From: Acidobacteriota bacterium
Lineage (GTDB): Bacteria; Acidobacteriota; Terriglobia; Terriglobales; Acidobacteriaceae
Assembly (NCBI GenBank): GCA_023441255.1
Contig: JAEZPW010000100.1
Span: forward strand, 1 to 42,509
Length of the DNA stretch: 42,509 nucleotides
Direction of reading: 5' to 3'
Part shown: positions 17,488 to 25,359 of the stretch, in pieces
Layout of the letters: the number at the start of each line of letters is the position of its first letter
How positions within the stretch are numbered: position 1 is the stretch's first letter
Position numbers and translations under genes: made by a program
The notes under the pieces: model-generated
Told to the model about the DNA's origin: nothing
The model's input: only the letters and a program-made list of their open reading frames with translations
The model's database searches: none

Positions 17488-18033
17488 TTACGCCACCTCG
17501 ACCTCGGCAGGCGCCACCACCATGCGGCCCTCGCCTTGCGGCAGCGAAGGCATGCTCGCTTCCTTTACTCGCCAGCCGCGATGGCGCAGTATGCCCCGAA
17601 CTGGCGGCTGTCCACTTACATTCCCGATCAGCTTGATAGATGCCGGATCGAACCCCGGCTGAACCGTAACAGGCTGGTCTTCCTGGGAATCAAGCACGGG
17701 CTCCAGTTCGAAGTAACGCTGCAGTGCTTCACGGCAGCTCTGATGCACCGTTCGCACCGCGGCTCCAAGTTGGGCGTCCGGGTAAGGCGCGACATCTTCC
17801 GTGAGAAAGTCGATCAACCGCCCATCGCGCTGCAGCAAGGCGAGGACCTGCACCGCCCTGTCGACAGGTTCGACTTCTTTCTTCGGGGGCAGAGCGGGGG
17901 GTGCCTCCACTGGCGATGCCGGCAGCTCTGCCTTCACCACCTCCCGCGCCACATCTTCGGGCACCTCACCTTCGGACAAAATCGAAAAGAACGAACGAAA
18001 GGCAAGTCCCACACGTTTCCAAAATCCGGGCAT
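17488..18033 (-). CDS. DUF2760 family protein, first gene of the Hsp70 cassette
   Basis: A 181-residue soluble protein starting at an ATG with GGAG upstream. It opens with an amphipathic stretch (WKRVGLAFRSFFSIL), has a Pro/Ala/Glu-rich linker (residues 35-55), and then the DUF2760 core: LLQRDGRLIDFLTEDVAPYPDA, GAAVRTVHQSC, VTVQPGFDPASIKLIGN and PVRGILRHRGWRV. As I recall the family, it is found beside Hsp70-like genes, and that is what is seen here: DUF2760, Hsp70, Hsp70 with extension. The function is unknown. It has no J-domain HPD motif and no GrpE-like coiled coil, so it is not a standard co-chaperone, though its position suggests it acts with the two ATPases. Confidence 0.85.
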   Translation of the reverse strand: MPGFWKRVGLAFRSFFSILSEGEVPEDVAREVVKAELPASPVEAPPALPPKKEVEPVDRAVQVLALLQRDGRLIDFLTEDVAPYPDAQLGAAVRTVHQSCREALQRYFELEPVLDSQEDQPVTVQPGFDPASIKLIGNVSGQPPVRGILRHRGWRVKEASMPSLPQGEGRMVVAPAEVEVA

Positions 18034-18193
18034 GGCTACTCCGAAAACGAGGAGTCTGCGACGCAGTTACCAACATGATAACAACCAAAGCGGCTTCGCT
18101 CGCTGCCGGGTAGGTCAAAGATTCTTCTGTTGGAGAACTTTCCAGGCTGCTACCGGAGATGGGCGAGTGGCAGACGTGCACGGCAGGATGCCA

Positions 18194-18229
18194 GGGCCAC
18201 GTCCCCGGGGTTGATGTGGGACGTGGCCC
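18194..18229 (-). terminator. Perfect 12-bp hairpin after the M13 peptidase gene, no U-tract
   Basis: GGGCCACGTCCC and GGGACGTGGCCC pair exactly around a 12-nt loop. It starts 12 bp beyond the stop of the M13 peptidase on the minus strand and lies upstream of the DUF2760 gene. There is no T-run beyond it. It probably separates the two transcription units or protects the peptidase mRNA. Confidence 0.5.
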
Positions 18230-18241
18230 GGCGCAAGCTGC

Positions 18242-20311
18242 TTACCAGATACGCACGCGTTCAGGAGGCGTAAGATAAAGTTCCTCTTCAGGCTGAACAC
18301 CGAAACTCGTGTACCACGTGTCGATGTTTCGCACTGTGTCCGCGCGGTACTCGCCCGGCGAATGCGGGTCGGTGAGCACCTGTTGACGCAACGCGGCTTC
18401 CCGCGTCTTCGACGCCCAGTTTTGTGCATAAGCGATGAAGAACTGCTGATCCCCTGAAAAGCCATCCTGCACAGGTGCGGGCGTGCCGTTCAGGGATGCA
18501 TGATATCCGTCCATCGCGGCCGCGATGCCCGCCACATCGGCGATGTTTTCGGCCAGAGTCTGCTGGCCGTTGATCGACAGATCAGGGAACGGCTTGTAAG
18601 TGTCATACTGCTTCGCGAGTTGCGCCGCTGCTTCCTTGAAGTGGGCAAGGTCGGACGGCGTCCACCAATCACGCAGCCGGCCCTTTGCGTCGAATGTACT
18701 TCCCTCCGTATCGAACGTATGGCTTATCTCATGCCCAATCACCGTGCCGATCGCTCCGTAGTTGGCTGCGGCCGGAGCTTTGGGATCGAAAAACGGCGGT
18801 TGCAGGATGGCGGCGGGGAAGTTCAATGCGTTCTGCAACGGCAGGTTTACCGCGTTCACCGTCTGCGGCGTCATCGACCATTCCTTTCGGTCCACCGCCT
18901 TGCCGATGCGTCCTTTGTCGTATTCATACTCGAACAGACTGGCGCGCCACAGATTGCCGAAGATGTCGTCCGGGCGCACCTCATACTTCGAATAATCGCG
19001 CCAGGTTTCAGGGTACCCGATACCGACGTAAAGAGTGCTTAGCTTCGCTTTCGCTTCCGCCTTCGTTTGCGGCGACATCCACGTGAGTGCGTCGATTCGC
19101 TTTCGGAATGCCTCGATGATGTTCCTCACCATGTCCTGCGCTTCCGCCTTCGCCTCCGGTGAGAAATAGCGTTTCGCATACATCTGGCCGACTGCATCGC
19201 CGAGCAACGCGTTCACGGTAACCACGGCGCGCTGTTCTCGCGGGCGCTGCTGGGGCGCGCCTGAGAGTGCCTTCCCGAAGAAAGCAAAGCGCTCTTCGGC
19301 AATGGACTTCGGCAGTACGCCGCCGTACTGCTCGACCAGGTGGTATGCAAGCCAGTCCTTCCAGGACTGCAGAGGCTCCGATGCAACCAGGGCCGACTCG
19401 CCTGCGAAAGCTGCCGGCTGCCAGACAATGAATTTTGGCTGCTTTCCCAAACCAGCGGCACGGAAGAACTCGGCCCAGTCAAGTCCGGGAGCTTTCGCCT
19501 CGAAATCCGCCTTCGTCCAGGGATTATTCGCCCGGTGGATGTCCATGTTCTCGGGCAGACTCTGGTGCTTCTGCGCGATGGCGTGCTCAAGAGCCACAAT
19601 GCGGGCGGCCCTTGCAGCGGGCTCGTCAAATCCAGCCAGGCGCAGCATGGCGGTCACATGAGCTTGGAAAGTATTTCGCAGGGTCCGCATGTGTTCTGTG
19701 TTCGCCAGGTAGTACTCGCGGTCCGGCAGCGTCAGGCCACCCTGCAGAAGGTACGGCGTGTAGTGGTCCGGATCCTCGAACCCAGGTGCCACCCACATAC
19801 CAAACAGGTTCTCCGTATGGAAGTTCGTGTTGTTCAGAGGGTCCACGTCCGATCGGAGGCTCGAACCAAGTGCGCGGGCCAACTCACGTTTGTTCTTGAT
19901 GGCGGAGACTGCCTGCAACTGCGCGCGAATCGGCTCCAGCCCTCGCTTCTCGATCGTTTCCTCGTCCATGTACGAGCTATAAAGGTCTGCAATCTTGCGC
20001 ATGTCAGACCCGGCCGGCGCGCTGGATTTCGCAGCCTCTTCGATCAGCGCCGCGGTCTGCTTGTTGGCCTTGTCCCCGAGCTGCGTGAAAACGCCGACGG
20101 CCGCCCGATCGGGCGGTATCTCGGTCCGGTTGAGCCAATTTCCATTTGCGTAACTATAAAAGTCGTTGCCCGGCTTCACTGCAGGGTCGAGGTTCTTTAT
20201 TGCAATACCGTGGGGGATCTGTTGGTCGGCCGCGTGACCAAAGGCGGTAAATGAGAGAAGCAGAATCAGGGCGCAAGCAGCCGCACGCGCCCGCGTGAGC
20301 GAAAGTGACAT
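18242..20311 (-). CDS. M13-family zinc metallopeptidase (neprilysin/PepO-like), exported
   Basis: A 689-residue protein starting at an ATG at 20311 with GGAG seven bases upstream. Residues 1-27 are a signal peptide (ALILLLSFTAFGHA). The mature start has the M13 pattern DPAVKPGNDFYSYANGNWL. The catalytic zinc motif is in VIGHEISHTFD (HExxH), the third ligand in ENIADVAG, and the C-terminal His of the family in QWxxK-type context lies before PHSPGEYRADTVRN, all conserved and at the expected spacing. Length is normal for the family. It should be a periplasmic or secreted oligopeptidase that cuts on the amino side of hydrophobic residues. It is a single gene flanked by GC-rich hairpins on both sides. 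Confidence 0.93.
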   Translation of the reverse strand: MSLSLTRARAAACALILLLSFTAFGHAADQQIPHGIAIKNLDPAVKPGNDFYSYANGNWLNRTEIPPDRAAVGVFTQLGDKANKQTAALIEEAAKSSAPAGSDMRKIADLYSSYMDEETIEKRGLEPIRAQLQAVSAIKNKRELARALGSSLRSDVDPLNNTNFHTENLFGMWVAPGFEDPDHYTPYLLQGGLTLPDREYYLANTEHMRTLRNTFQAHVTAMLRLAGFDEPAARAARIVALEHAIAQKHQSLPENMDIHRANNPWTKADFEAKAPGLDWAEFFRAAGLGKQPKFIVWQPAAFAGESALVASEPLQSWKDWLAYHLVEQYGGVLPKSIAEERFAFFGKALSGAPQQRPREQRAVVTVNALLGDAVGQMYAKRYFSPEAKAEAQDMVRNIIEAFRKRIDALTWMSPQTKAEAKAKLSTLYVGIGYPETWRDYSKYEVRPDDIFGNLWRASLFEYEYDKGRIGKAVDRKEWSMTPQTVNAVNLPLQNALNFPAAILQPPFFDPKAPAAANYGAIGTVIGHEISHTFDTEGSTFDAKGRLRDWWTPSDLAHFKEAAAQLAKQYDTYKPFPDLSINGQQTLAENIADVAGIAAAMDGYHASLNGTPAPVQDGFSGDQQFFIAYAQNWASKTREAALRQQVLTDPHSPGEYRADTVRNIDTWYTSFGVQPEEELYLTPPERVRIW

Positions 20312-20392
20312 GAAGGCTCCAAATGTGGCGCTCGGAAGCGTCAACCCCTTTTAGACGCAGCGGTGGCAGGAAGGATAGTGGATGCTATGGCA

Positions 20393-20419
20393 GGTACCGC
20401 GCGGGGAACGCGCGGTACC
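20393..20419 (-). terminator. Perfect 11-bp hairpin after the adhE-STAS genes, no U-tract
   Basis: GGTACCGCGCG and CGCGCGGTACC pair exactly around GGGAA. It lies 40 bp past the STAS gene stop and about 80 bp upstream of the M13 peptidase start. There is no T-run on the minus strand. Likely a 3' end or pause structure of the adhE-STAS transcript. Confidence 0.5.
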
Positions 20420-20459
20420 GCCATCCCAATGTCGTCCGGTCGCCACCCGATCACACGGC

Positions 20460-20735
20460 CTAGTTCTGAAACGAGAATCGCCCAGTCAGGTTCGCAAGTT
20501 TGAGGACCTTGTAAACGCTAACGTCAACCCCGCGTAGTGCCACCTTCTGGTTCTTCTCTGAGGCTGTTCTTGCCAACAGCTCCATCTTTCTCAATCCGTC
20601 TGTGTCGATCCGACGGACTGCAGAAAGGTCCAGGACCATTTCGCCCCCTGCATCCGACAAGCCGGTGCATACTTCCTGCAGTTTCTCAGCCAGCTTGGCT
20701 TCATCAACCTTGATCCAGACTGCACCTGTCTCCAT
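20460..20735 (-). CDS. STAS-domain protein (anti-sigma-antagonist-like)
   Basis: A 91-residue single STAS domain. The core reads MVLDLSAVRRIDTDGLRKME; in SpoIIAA-type antagonists the phosphorylated Ser follows the Asp of DSSGL, and here that position is Thr45 and the next residue is Asp46. It could therefore be switched by threonine phosphorylation, or the Asp may hold it in one state. The ATG at 20735 has AGGGGGTG just upstream and lies only 14 bp after the adhE stop, so it is co-transcribed with adhE. No partner kinase (RsbW-like) or phosphatase is in the window. STAS proteins usually bind an anti-sigma factor, but the link to an alcohol/aldehyde dehydrogenase is unusual. Confidence 0.85.
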   Translation of the reverse strand: METGAVWIKVDEAKLAEKLQEVCTGLSDAGGEMVLDLSAVRRIDTDGLRKMELLARTASEKNQKVALRGVDVSVYKVLKLANLTGRFSFQN

Positions 20736-20749
20736 ATATGCACCCCCTG

Positions 20750-23380
20750 TCAGACGGTCTGTTGCTGCGATACAACCGCTGCTCTCGATCGGCCGCGACC
20801 ATAGTAAGCACTCCAGAGCAGCTCGCCCAGTTCGCTCATCAACGGCATACGAGGGTTCGAACGCCAGGATGGATCATCGAAGGCTACCTTCACGAGGTCC
20901 GGCACAGCTTTGTCGAATTCATCCTTCGAAATCCCCAAGTCGGCGATCGAGCGTGGGAACGATAGCTGCTCAAGCAGTTGCTCCACCGCGGTGATCAGGT
21001 TATTCACCTTCTCATCAATGTTGTGGCCCCCAAGACCCAGCAGGTCCGCCATCATGGCATATTTCTTGTGCGCCACATACGCCCGCTGATTCGGGGACGG
21101 CATAAACTTCGTGGGTACCGAAGCGTTGTAAGCGATAACGTGCGGCAGCATGAGCGCGTTTGCACGGCCATGTGCCACTCCGAATCTTGCGCCAAAGGCG
21201 TGTGCCAGGGCGTGGTTGACCCCGACCGAAGCGTTGGAGAACGCGATCGCCGCGATGCAGGCGGCGTTATGCATCATCGTCCGCGCTTCCTCGTCCTTCG
21301 GGTGCTCGTATGCGATCGGCAGGTATCTGAACGTCAGTCGAACAGCCTGCATTGCATTCGAGTCCGTGTAAGGCGACGCGAATATCGATACGCCTGCTTC
21401 CAGCGCGTGTGTCAGGCAGTCGATGCCCGTATCTGCCGTCAATCCCCTTGGCATCGACATAACGAATTGCGGATCGACGATCGCAACGTCCGGGCTGAGC
21501 GAGTAATCGGCCAGAGTTACTTTGCGCCCGTGCTCCTTGTCGAAGAGCACGGCGAACGGAGTCACTTCGCTCCCCGTGCCGCTCGTCGTAGAAATTGCGA
21601 TCAGGCGCGCCCGATTCGTCTTTTCCGTCGGGTATTGCACCACCCGTTTGCGCAGGTCAAGGAATGGGGCGGCGAGTTCCTCAAGGTCCGCATCAGGGCA
21701 TTCGTACTTCAGCTTCATGATCTTGGCGGCGTCAATCACAGAACCGCCGCCGAGAGCAATGATCTGGTCCGCCTTGTACGAATTCAGCGTCTCCACTCCT
21801 TGCATCACGACCTTAACTTCAGGCTCTGCATCCGGTATTGCTAGTACGCGCGAGAAAGTTTCGGGCGGAAGATACCGCCGCACGATGTTGACGTGCCCGA
21901 GCTGTTCCAGGGAAGGATTGGTCACGATGATCGTCGAACGCGACGGGAAATTTCGCAGGTTCTCCACCGCGTTCATGTTGAAATAGATCTGGTTGGGAAC
22001 GCGGAACCACATATGTGCCTGTGTCCTTCGCGCCATGCGCTTGATGTTCAGGTAGTGGTAGACGTTGACGTTGTCCATCGTGCTGTTGCCGCCGCCCGTT
22101 CCACAGCCGAACGAGAATGTCGGCACCATATCGTTGTAGACGCCGCCGAGCGCTCCGATTGATCCCGGCGAATTGACGATGATTCGTCCAGCATTCATCA
22201 TCTCGCCGAACTTCTGAACTACTTCATTGTTGTTCGAGAAGACGACCGCCGTGTGGCCAAGTCCTCCCGAATGGTTTACGTCCACGCAGACTTTGAGCGC
22301 CTCGTCCACCGATTTCGCCCTGTAGACTGCGAGTACGGGGAAGAGTTTTTCCGCCGAAAGCGGATGCTCTCGCCCAACTCCATGAATCGCCGTGATCAGG
22401 AGCTTCGTATTGGGCTTGACCTGAAGCCCGACGAACCGTGCAATGTCGCTGGCTTTCTGCCCAACTGCCATCGGCTGCATGAAGCCAGTGTCAGGATTGA
22501 TCACCGTGTGCGCCAGGATCTGTGTTTCTTTCTCATTGCAGATGTGCGCACCCAGCTCGGAAAACTTCCTCAGCACGGTGTCGTAGATCTCATCGTCGAT
22601 CACAACGGTCTGTTCGGAAGCGCAGATCGTGCCGTTGTCGAATGTTTTTGATGTGATGATGTCGACGATGGCCATGTCGAGATCGGCCGATTTTTCCAGG
22701 TAGACCGGAGTATTGCCCGGCCCCACTCCGAGGGCTGGCTTCCCTGAGCTGTATGCAGCCTTCACCACGCCGGGTCCACCTGTTGCGTCGATCAGACCGA
22801 TGTCCTTGTGTGCCATCAGGAAGACATTGTCGTCCAGCGTATGCGATTCGAGGCAGGTGAATACTCCTTCAGGCGCACCGTGCTTCACCGCGGTCTCATA
22901 CATAATCCGCACAGCCTCGGAGCAGCACCGCCAGGCGCTCGGATGCGGGCTGAAGATCACGGCATTCCGCGTCTTTATGGCCATAATGCACTTGAACAGG
23001 ACCGTGGACGTGGGATTCGTGATCGGTGTCATCGAGAGAATCACTCCGATCGGCTCCGCCACCTCCACCAGTCCGCGTTCCGGGTATTCTCGGATCGTGC
23101 CGACCGTTCGTTTATCTTTCACGTAGTTGTAAACGAACTCGGTCGCGACCATGTTCTTGATCGCTTTGTCCTCAACCACGCCCAGCTTAGTCTCGTCTAC
23201 AGCCAGTCGTGCCAGGTACTGCGCCTGTTCCAGGCCGGCCAGCACCATGGGCTTTACAATGCGATCCACGTCCTCTTGCGTATATTGAGTGAACACCGCG
23301 GCCGCAGTTCGGGCCTGGTTTACAAGTTTCTCAAGATAGGCAATGCGCTCCTCAGTGATGCGGGAAGCAATTTGTCCCAT
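20750..23380 (-). CDS. adhE: Bifunctional acetaldehyde-CoA / alcohol dehydrogenase
   Basis: An 876-residue protein, the normal AdhE length. The N-terminal half (to about 440) is a CoA-acylating aldehyde dehydrogenase with catalytic Cys253 in FDNGTICASEQTV and the cofactor-binding segment ATGGPGVVKAAY. The C-terminal half (from about 455) is an iron-type alcohol dehydrogenase with ALGGGSVIDAAKIM, TTSGTGSEVTPFAV and the metal-binding His cluster in GVNHALAHAFGARFGVAHG. It reduces acetyl-CoA to ethanol with two NADH, or runs in reverse. The ATG at 23380 has AGAGGA upstream; the longer frame is not AdhE-like. It heads a two-gene unit with the STAS gene. I find no full Rex-type palindrome upstream, only a TTGTGA half. 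Confidence 0.95.
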   Translation of the reverse strand: MGQIASRITEERIAYLEKLVNQARTAAAVFTQYTQEDVDRIVKPMVLAGLEQAQYLARLAVDETKLGVVEDKAIKNMVATEFVYNYVKDKRTVGTIREYPERGLVEVAEPIGVILSMTPITNPTSTVLFKCIMAIKTRNAVIFSPHPSAWRCCSEAVRIMYETAVKHGAPEGVFTCLESHTLDDNVFLMAHKDIGLIDATGGPGVVKAAYSSGKPALGVGPGNTPVYLEKSADLDMAIVDIITSKTFDNGTICASEQTVVIDDEIYDTVLRKFSELGAHICNEKETQILAHTVINPDTGFMQPMAVGQKASDIARFVGLQVKPNTKLLITAIHGVGREHPLSAEKLFPVLAVYRAKSVDEALKVCVDVNHSGGLGHTAVVFSNNNEVVQKFGEMMNAGRIIVNSPGSIGALGGVYNDMVPTFSFGCGTGGGNSTMDNVNVYHYLNIKRMARRTQAHMWFRVPNQIYFNMNAVENLRNFPSRSTIIVTNPSLEQLGHVNIVRRYLPPETFSRVLAIPDAEPEVKVVMQGVETLNSYKADQIIALGGGSVIDAAKIMKLKYECPDADLEELAAPFLDLRKRVVQYPTEKTNRARLIAISTTSGTGSEVTPFAVLFDKEHGRKVTLADYSLSPDVAIVDPQFVMSMPRGLTADTGIDCLTHALEAGVSIFASPYTDSNAMQAVRLTFRYLPIAYEHPKDEEARTMMHNAACIAAIAFSNASVGVNHALAHAFGARFGVAHGRANALMLPHVIAYNASVPTKFMPSPNQRAYVAHKKYAMMADLLGLGGHNIDEKVNNLITAVEQLLEQLSFPRSIADLGISKDEFDKAVPDLVKVAFDDPSWRSNPRMPLMSELGELLWSAYYGRGRSRAAVVSQQQTV

Positions 23381-23787
23381 ACTCGTATCCTCTCGAACAC
23401 TTCCAGGCTGTCTTTCGGATGTAATTAGGCTCAGGCACCCCACGTACCTTCCAGCGCCACTGCTACAAGCGAAGGTCATCACTATGCCACAACAGAGAGG
23501 TCAAAAACCGTGTCGAGCGACCACCATGTCGAAACGGCGTCCCAAAACGAAACAGCCGCTTCAACTCTGCATTCCGCGCGTCTCACAAAGCAGAGTTCTG
23601 TAAGCCAAAAGTCACGGAGTAGTGGAATGCGAGGCGATCGTTAACTCCTCAGCAGGGTGGCCCGATCCAACATTGGAATGGCAGTGCGAATTGTGTGGAC
23701 GTCAGCGAGCCAAAGCTCCGTCATCGCACTCCAGACCCGCATCAAGCAATCACCTCTCAGTTTTGCCCGCTGGATAAGCCACAACGC
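23381..23787. other. Intergenic region upstream of adhE, no gene seen
   Basis: About 400 bp with no credible coding frame. It must hold the adhE promoter, but no convincing -35/-10 pair stands out; a TTGACC on the minus strand lacks a good -10. An inverted repeat AACTCTGC (23563-23570) / GCAGAGTT (23590-23597) with a 19-nt loop lies about 185 bp upstream of adhE and could be a regulatory or transcript-end element. Confidence 0.4.
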
Positions 23788-23796
23788 TGCTACAAT
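23788..23796 (+). promoter_or_regulatory. Extended -10 promoter for tRNA-Arg
   Basis: TGC-TACAAT is an extended -10 element (TGn plus 5 of 6 matches to TATAAT) placed so that transcription would start near 23803, about 37 bp before the tRNA. No good -35 is seen at the normal distance, as is common with extended -10 promoters. Confidence 0.5.
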
Positions 23797-23839
23797 TATC
23801 CGCGGTCACGACGCGCGGGTGTCCCGCGCTCCATCAAGC

Positions 23840-23916
23840 GACTCCGTAGCTCAATTGGATAGAGCATCAGACTTCGGATCTGAGGGTTGGGGGTTCGAGT
23901 CCCTCCGGGGTCGCCA
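23840..23916 (+). tRNA. tRNA-Arg (anticodon TCG)
   Basis: A complete cloverleaf is visible. Acceptor GACTCCG pairs with CGGGGTC (one U-G wobble); D stem GCTC/GAGC; anticodon stem TCAGA/TCTGA around the loop CTTCGGA, giving anticodon TCG (reads CGA); T stem GGGGG/CCCTC around TTCGAGT; discriminator G and an encoded CCA at 23914-23916. There is no integrase or duplicated 3' end nearby, so it does not mark an island in this window. Confidence 0.95.
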
Positions 23917-23981
23917 GTCCTGACAGTCCGCCAGACGTTCCTTGTGAGCTGTTCTTCCATCGCTGACTACACTGAATCCTG

Positions 23982-24010
23982 TTGACAAAGCAGAGCGCAT
24001 CCTCAAAAAT
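23982..24010 (+). promoter_or_regulatory. Predicted sigma-70 promoter of the galKET operon
   Basis: A perfect TTGACA (23982-23987), 17-bp spacer, and AAAAAT (24005-24010; 4 of 6). Transcription would start near 24017, inside the palindrome at 24016-24029, giving a leader of about 130 nt before galK. Confidence 0.6.
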
Positions 24011-24015
24011 GCTGA

Positions 24016-24029
24016 TGTAATCGATTACA
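24016..24029. promoter_or_regulatory. LacI-family operator at the galKET promoter
   Basis: TGTAATCGATTACA is a perfect 14-bp palindrome with the central CG typical of LacI/GalR operators. It lies six bases after the predicted -10 and covers the expected start point, the classic repressor position. It shares the pattern nGnAATCGnTTnCn with the palindrome in the lacI-2 promoter (35519-35532), so the LacI protein encoded at 34469-35494 is the best candidate to bind here. Confidence 0.7.
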
Positions 24030-24149
24030 AATACGGCAGCTCCTGCTCCATGCTCACGCGTGTTGTAGCTCGACTGCTGGGGCCGGTTCAATCAGCATGA
24101 AAACCTTTCGGAATACGGTCGCATTGAGTGCGACAAAGAGATGCGCAAG

Positions 24150-25334
24150 ATGAGCATTACTGCGTCGCCCACTCTCCCGACCATGGTCACTGACCTGCGG
24201 TCACGCTTTCGCCATTTGTACGGTGTCGAGCCAAGCATTTTTCGCGCTCCTGGCCGGGTGAACCTCATTGGCGAGCATACCGATTACAATGACGGCTTCG
24301 TTATGCCCGCGGCTATTGGGCTCTACACCTATGTGGCCGCCGCGCCGCGCCCCGATCGCATCTTGAGCTCGCGTTCCGAGCAGTTTGGAGACAATGTAGA
24401 TATCTCGCTCGACGAGCTTGCGGGCCCTCCGCGTCACCACTGGAGCGATTATGTGCGGGGAGTGGCTGCAGTCCTGTCGTCGCTTGGATACGACTTGCAG
24501 GGCGCGAACCTGCTAATCTCCGGCGAAGTGCCGCTGGGGGCCGGCCTGAGTTCTTCGGCGGCGATTGAAGTTTCGACCGCTCTGGCGTTGGCCGGAGTCT
24601 CCGGTGCGGTGATTCCGCGCGCCGAATTGCCCCGTATATGCCAGCGCGCCGAGAACGAGTATTCCGGCGCTATGTGCGGCATCATGGACCAGTTCATCTC
24701 CTGCTTCGGTCGGGCAGGACATGCGCTCATGCTCGACTGCCGCTCGCTTCATTACGAATTGGCTCCTCTTCCCGACAGTGTCCGCCTTGTCATCTGCAAC
24801 ACGATGGTGAAGCACGCTCTTACGGGCGGCGAGTACAATGAGCGGCGCGCCGCTTGCGAAGCAGCTTCTCGCAGGATCGCTTTGGACAGGCCTGCAGTCC
24901 ACGCCTTACGTGACGTCACAATGGCGGACTTGCGTTCATACCGCGACGCTCTGGGCGAACTCGTCTACCGTCGTTGCCGTCATGTCGTCACGGAAAACCA
25001 GCGTGTCCTGGACGCACTTGATTCGCTCAGGCGCGGCGATCTCTCCCGCTTCGGCGAACTCATGTACGCTTCCCATTCGAGCCTCAAGGATGACTACGAG
25101 GTCAGCTGCGACGAACTGAACGTCATGGTCGACGTCGCGTCCCGCATTCCAGGCGTGTACGGCGCGAGAATGACAGGCGGCGGCTTCGGCGGATGCACGA
25201 TCAATATGGTCGCAGCGGAAGCGGTTCCGGAATTTTGTTCGCTGATAGCGGAACAATACAAACACGCCACTGGGCTTGATCCTGTCGTTTATGTGTGTTC
25301 TGCCGCTGAGGGTGCTGGTTCGGTAACCGAATAA
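24150..25334 (+). CDS. galK: Galactokinase
   Basis: About 394 residues, normal for GalK. The N-terminus has the galactokinase signature GRVNLIGEHTDYNDG; the GHMP ATP-binding motif is PLGAGLSSSAAIE; and the third motif is MTGGGFGGCTINMV near the C-terminus. It phosphorylates galactose at C1 with ATP, the first committed step of the Leloir pathway, in the cytoplasm. I use the ATG at 24150 because AAAGAG lies nine bases upstream; an ATG at 24141 directly abuts that ribosome site and adds three residues. It is the first gene of galK-galE-galT and follows a promoter with an overlapping LacI-type palindrome, so repression in the absence of inducer is likely. Confidence 0.95.
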   Translation: MSITASPTLPTMVTDLRSRFRHLYGVEPSIFRAPGRVNLIGEHTDYNDGFVMPAAIGLYTYVAAAPRPDRILSSRSEQFGDNVDISLDELAGPPRHHWSDYVRGVAAVLSSLGYDLQGANLLISGEVPLGAGLSSSAAIEVSTALALAGVSGAVIPRAELPRICQRAENEYSGAMCGIMDQFISCFGRAGHALMLDCRSLHYELAPLPDSVRLVICNTMVKHALTGGEYNERRAACEAASRRIALDRPAVHALRDVTMADLRSYRDALGELVYRRCRHVVTENQRVLDALDSLRRGDLSRFGELMYASHSSLKDDYEVSCDELNVMVDVASRIPGVYGARMTGGGFGGCTINMVAAEAVPEFCSLIAEQYKHATGLDPVVYVCSAAEGAGSVTE

Positions 25335-25359
25335 GCTCGCTTTACTGTCAGGAGGATTT

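Noticed and set aside
19340..20254. Plus-strand open frame of 304 codons opposite the M13 peptidase
   Set aside because: Antisense shadow of a gene with complete catalytic motifs; no protein-like features.
20978..21844. Plus-strand open frame of 288 codons opposite adhE
   Set aside because: Antisense shadow; Arg/His/Cys-rich sequence without a domain.
23381..23520. Rex-type redox operator upstream of adhE
   Set aside because: Only a single TTGTGA half-site is found further upstream; no palindromic partner at the right spacing.
23840..23916. tRNA-Arg as an integration site for a mobile element
   Set aside because: No integrase, no duplicated tRNA 3' end and ordinary metabolic genes on both sides.
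23867..24091. Minus-strand open frame of 74 codons ending PEGLEPPTLRSEV
   Set aside because: Its end is the reverse complement of the tRNA-Arg gene; this peptide is a well-known artefact of calling genes antisense to tRNAs.
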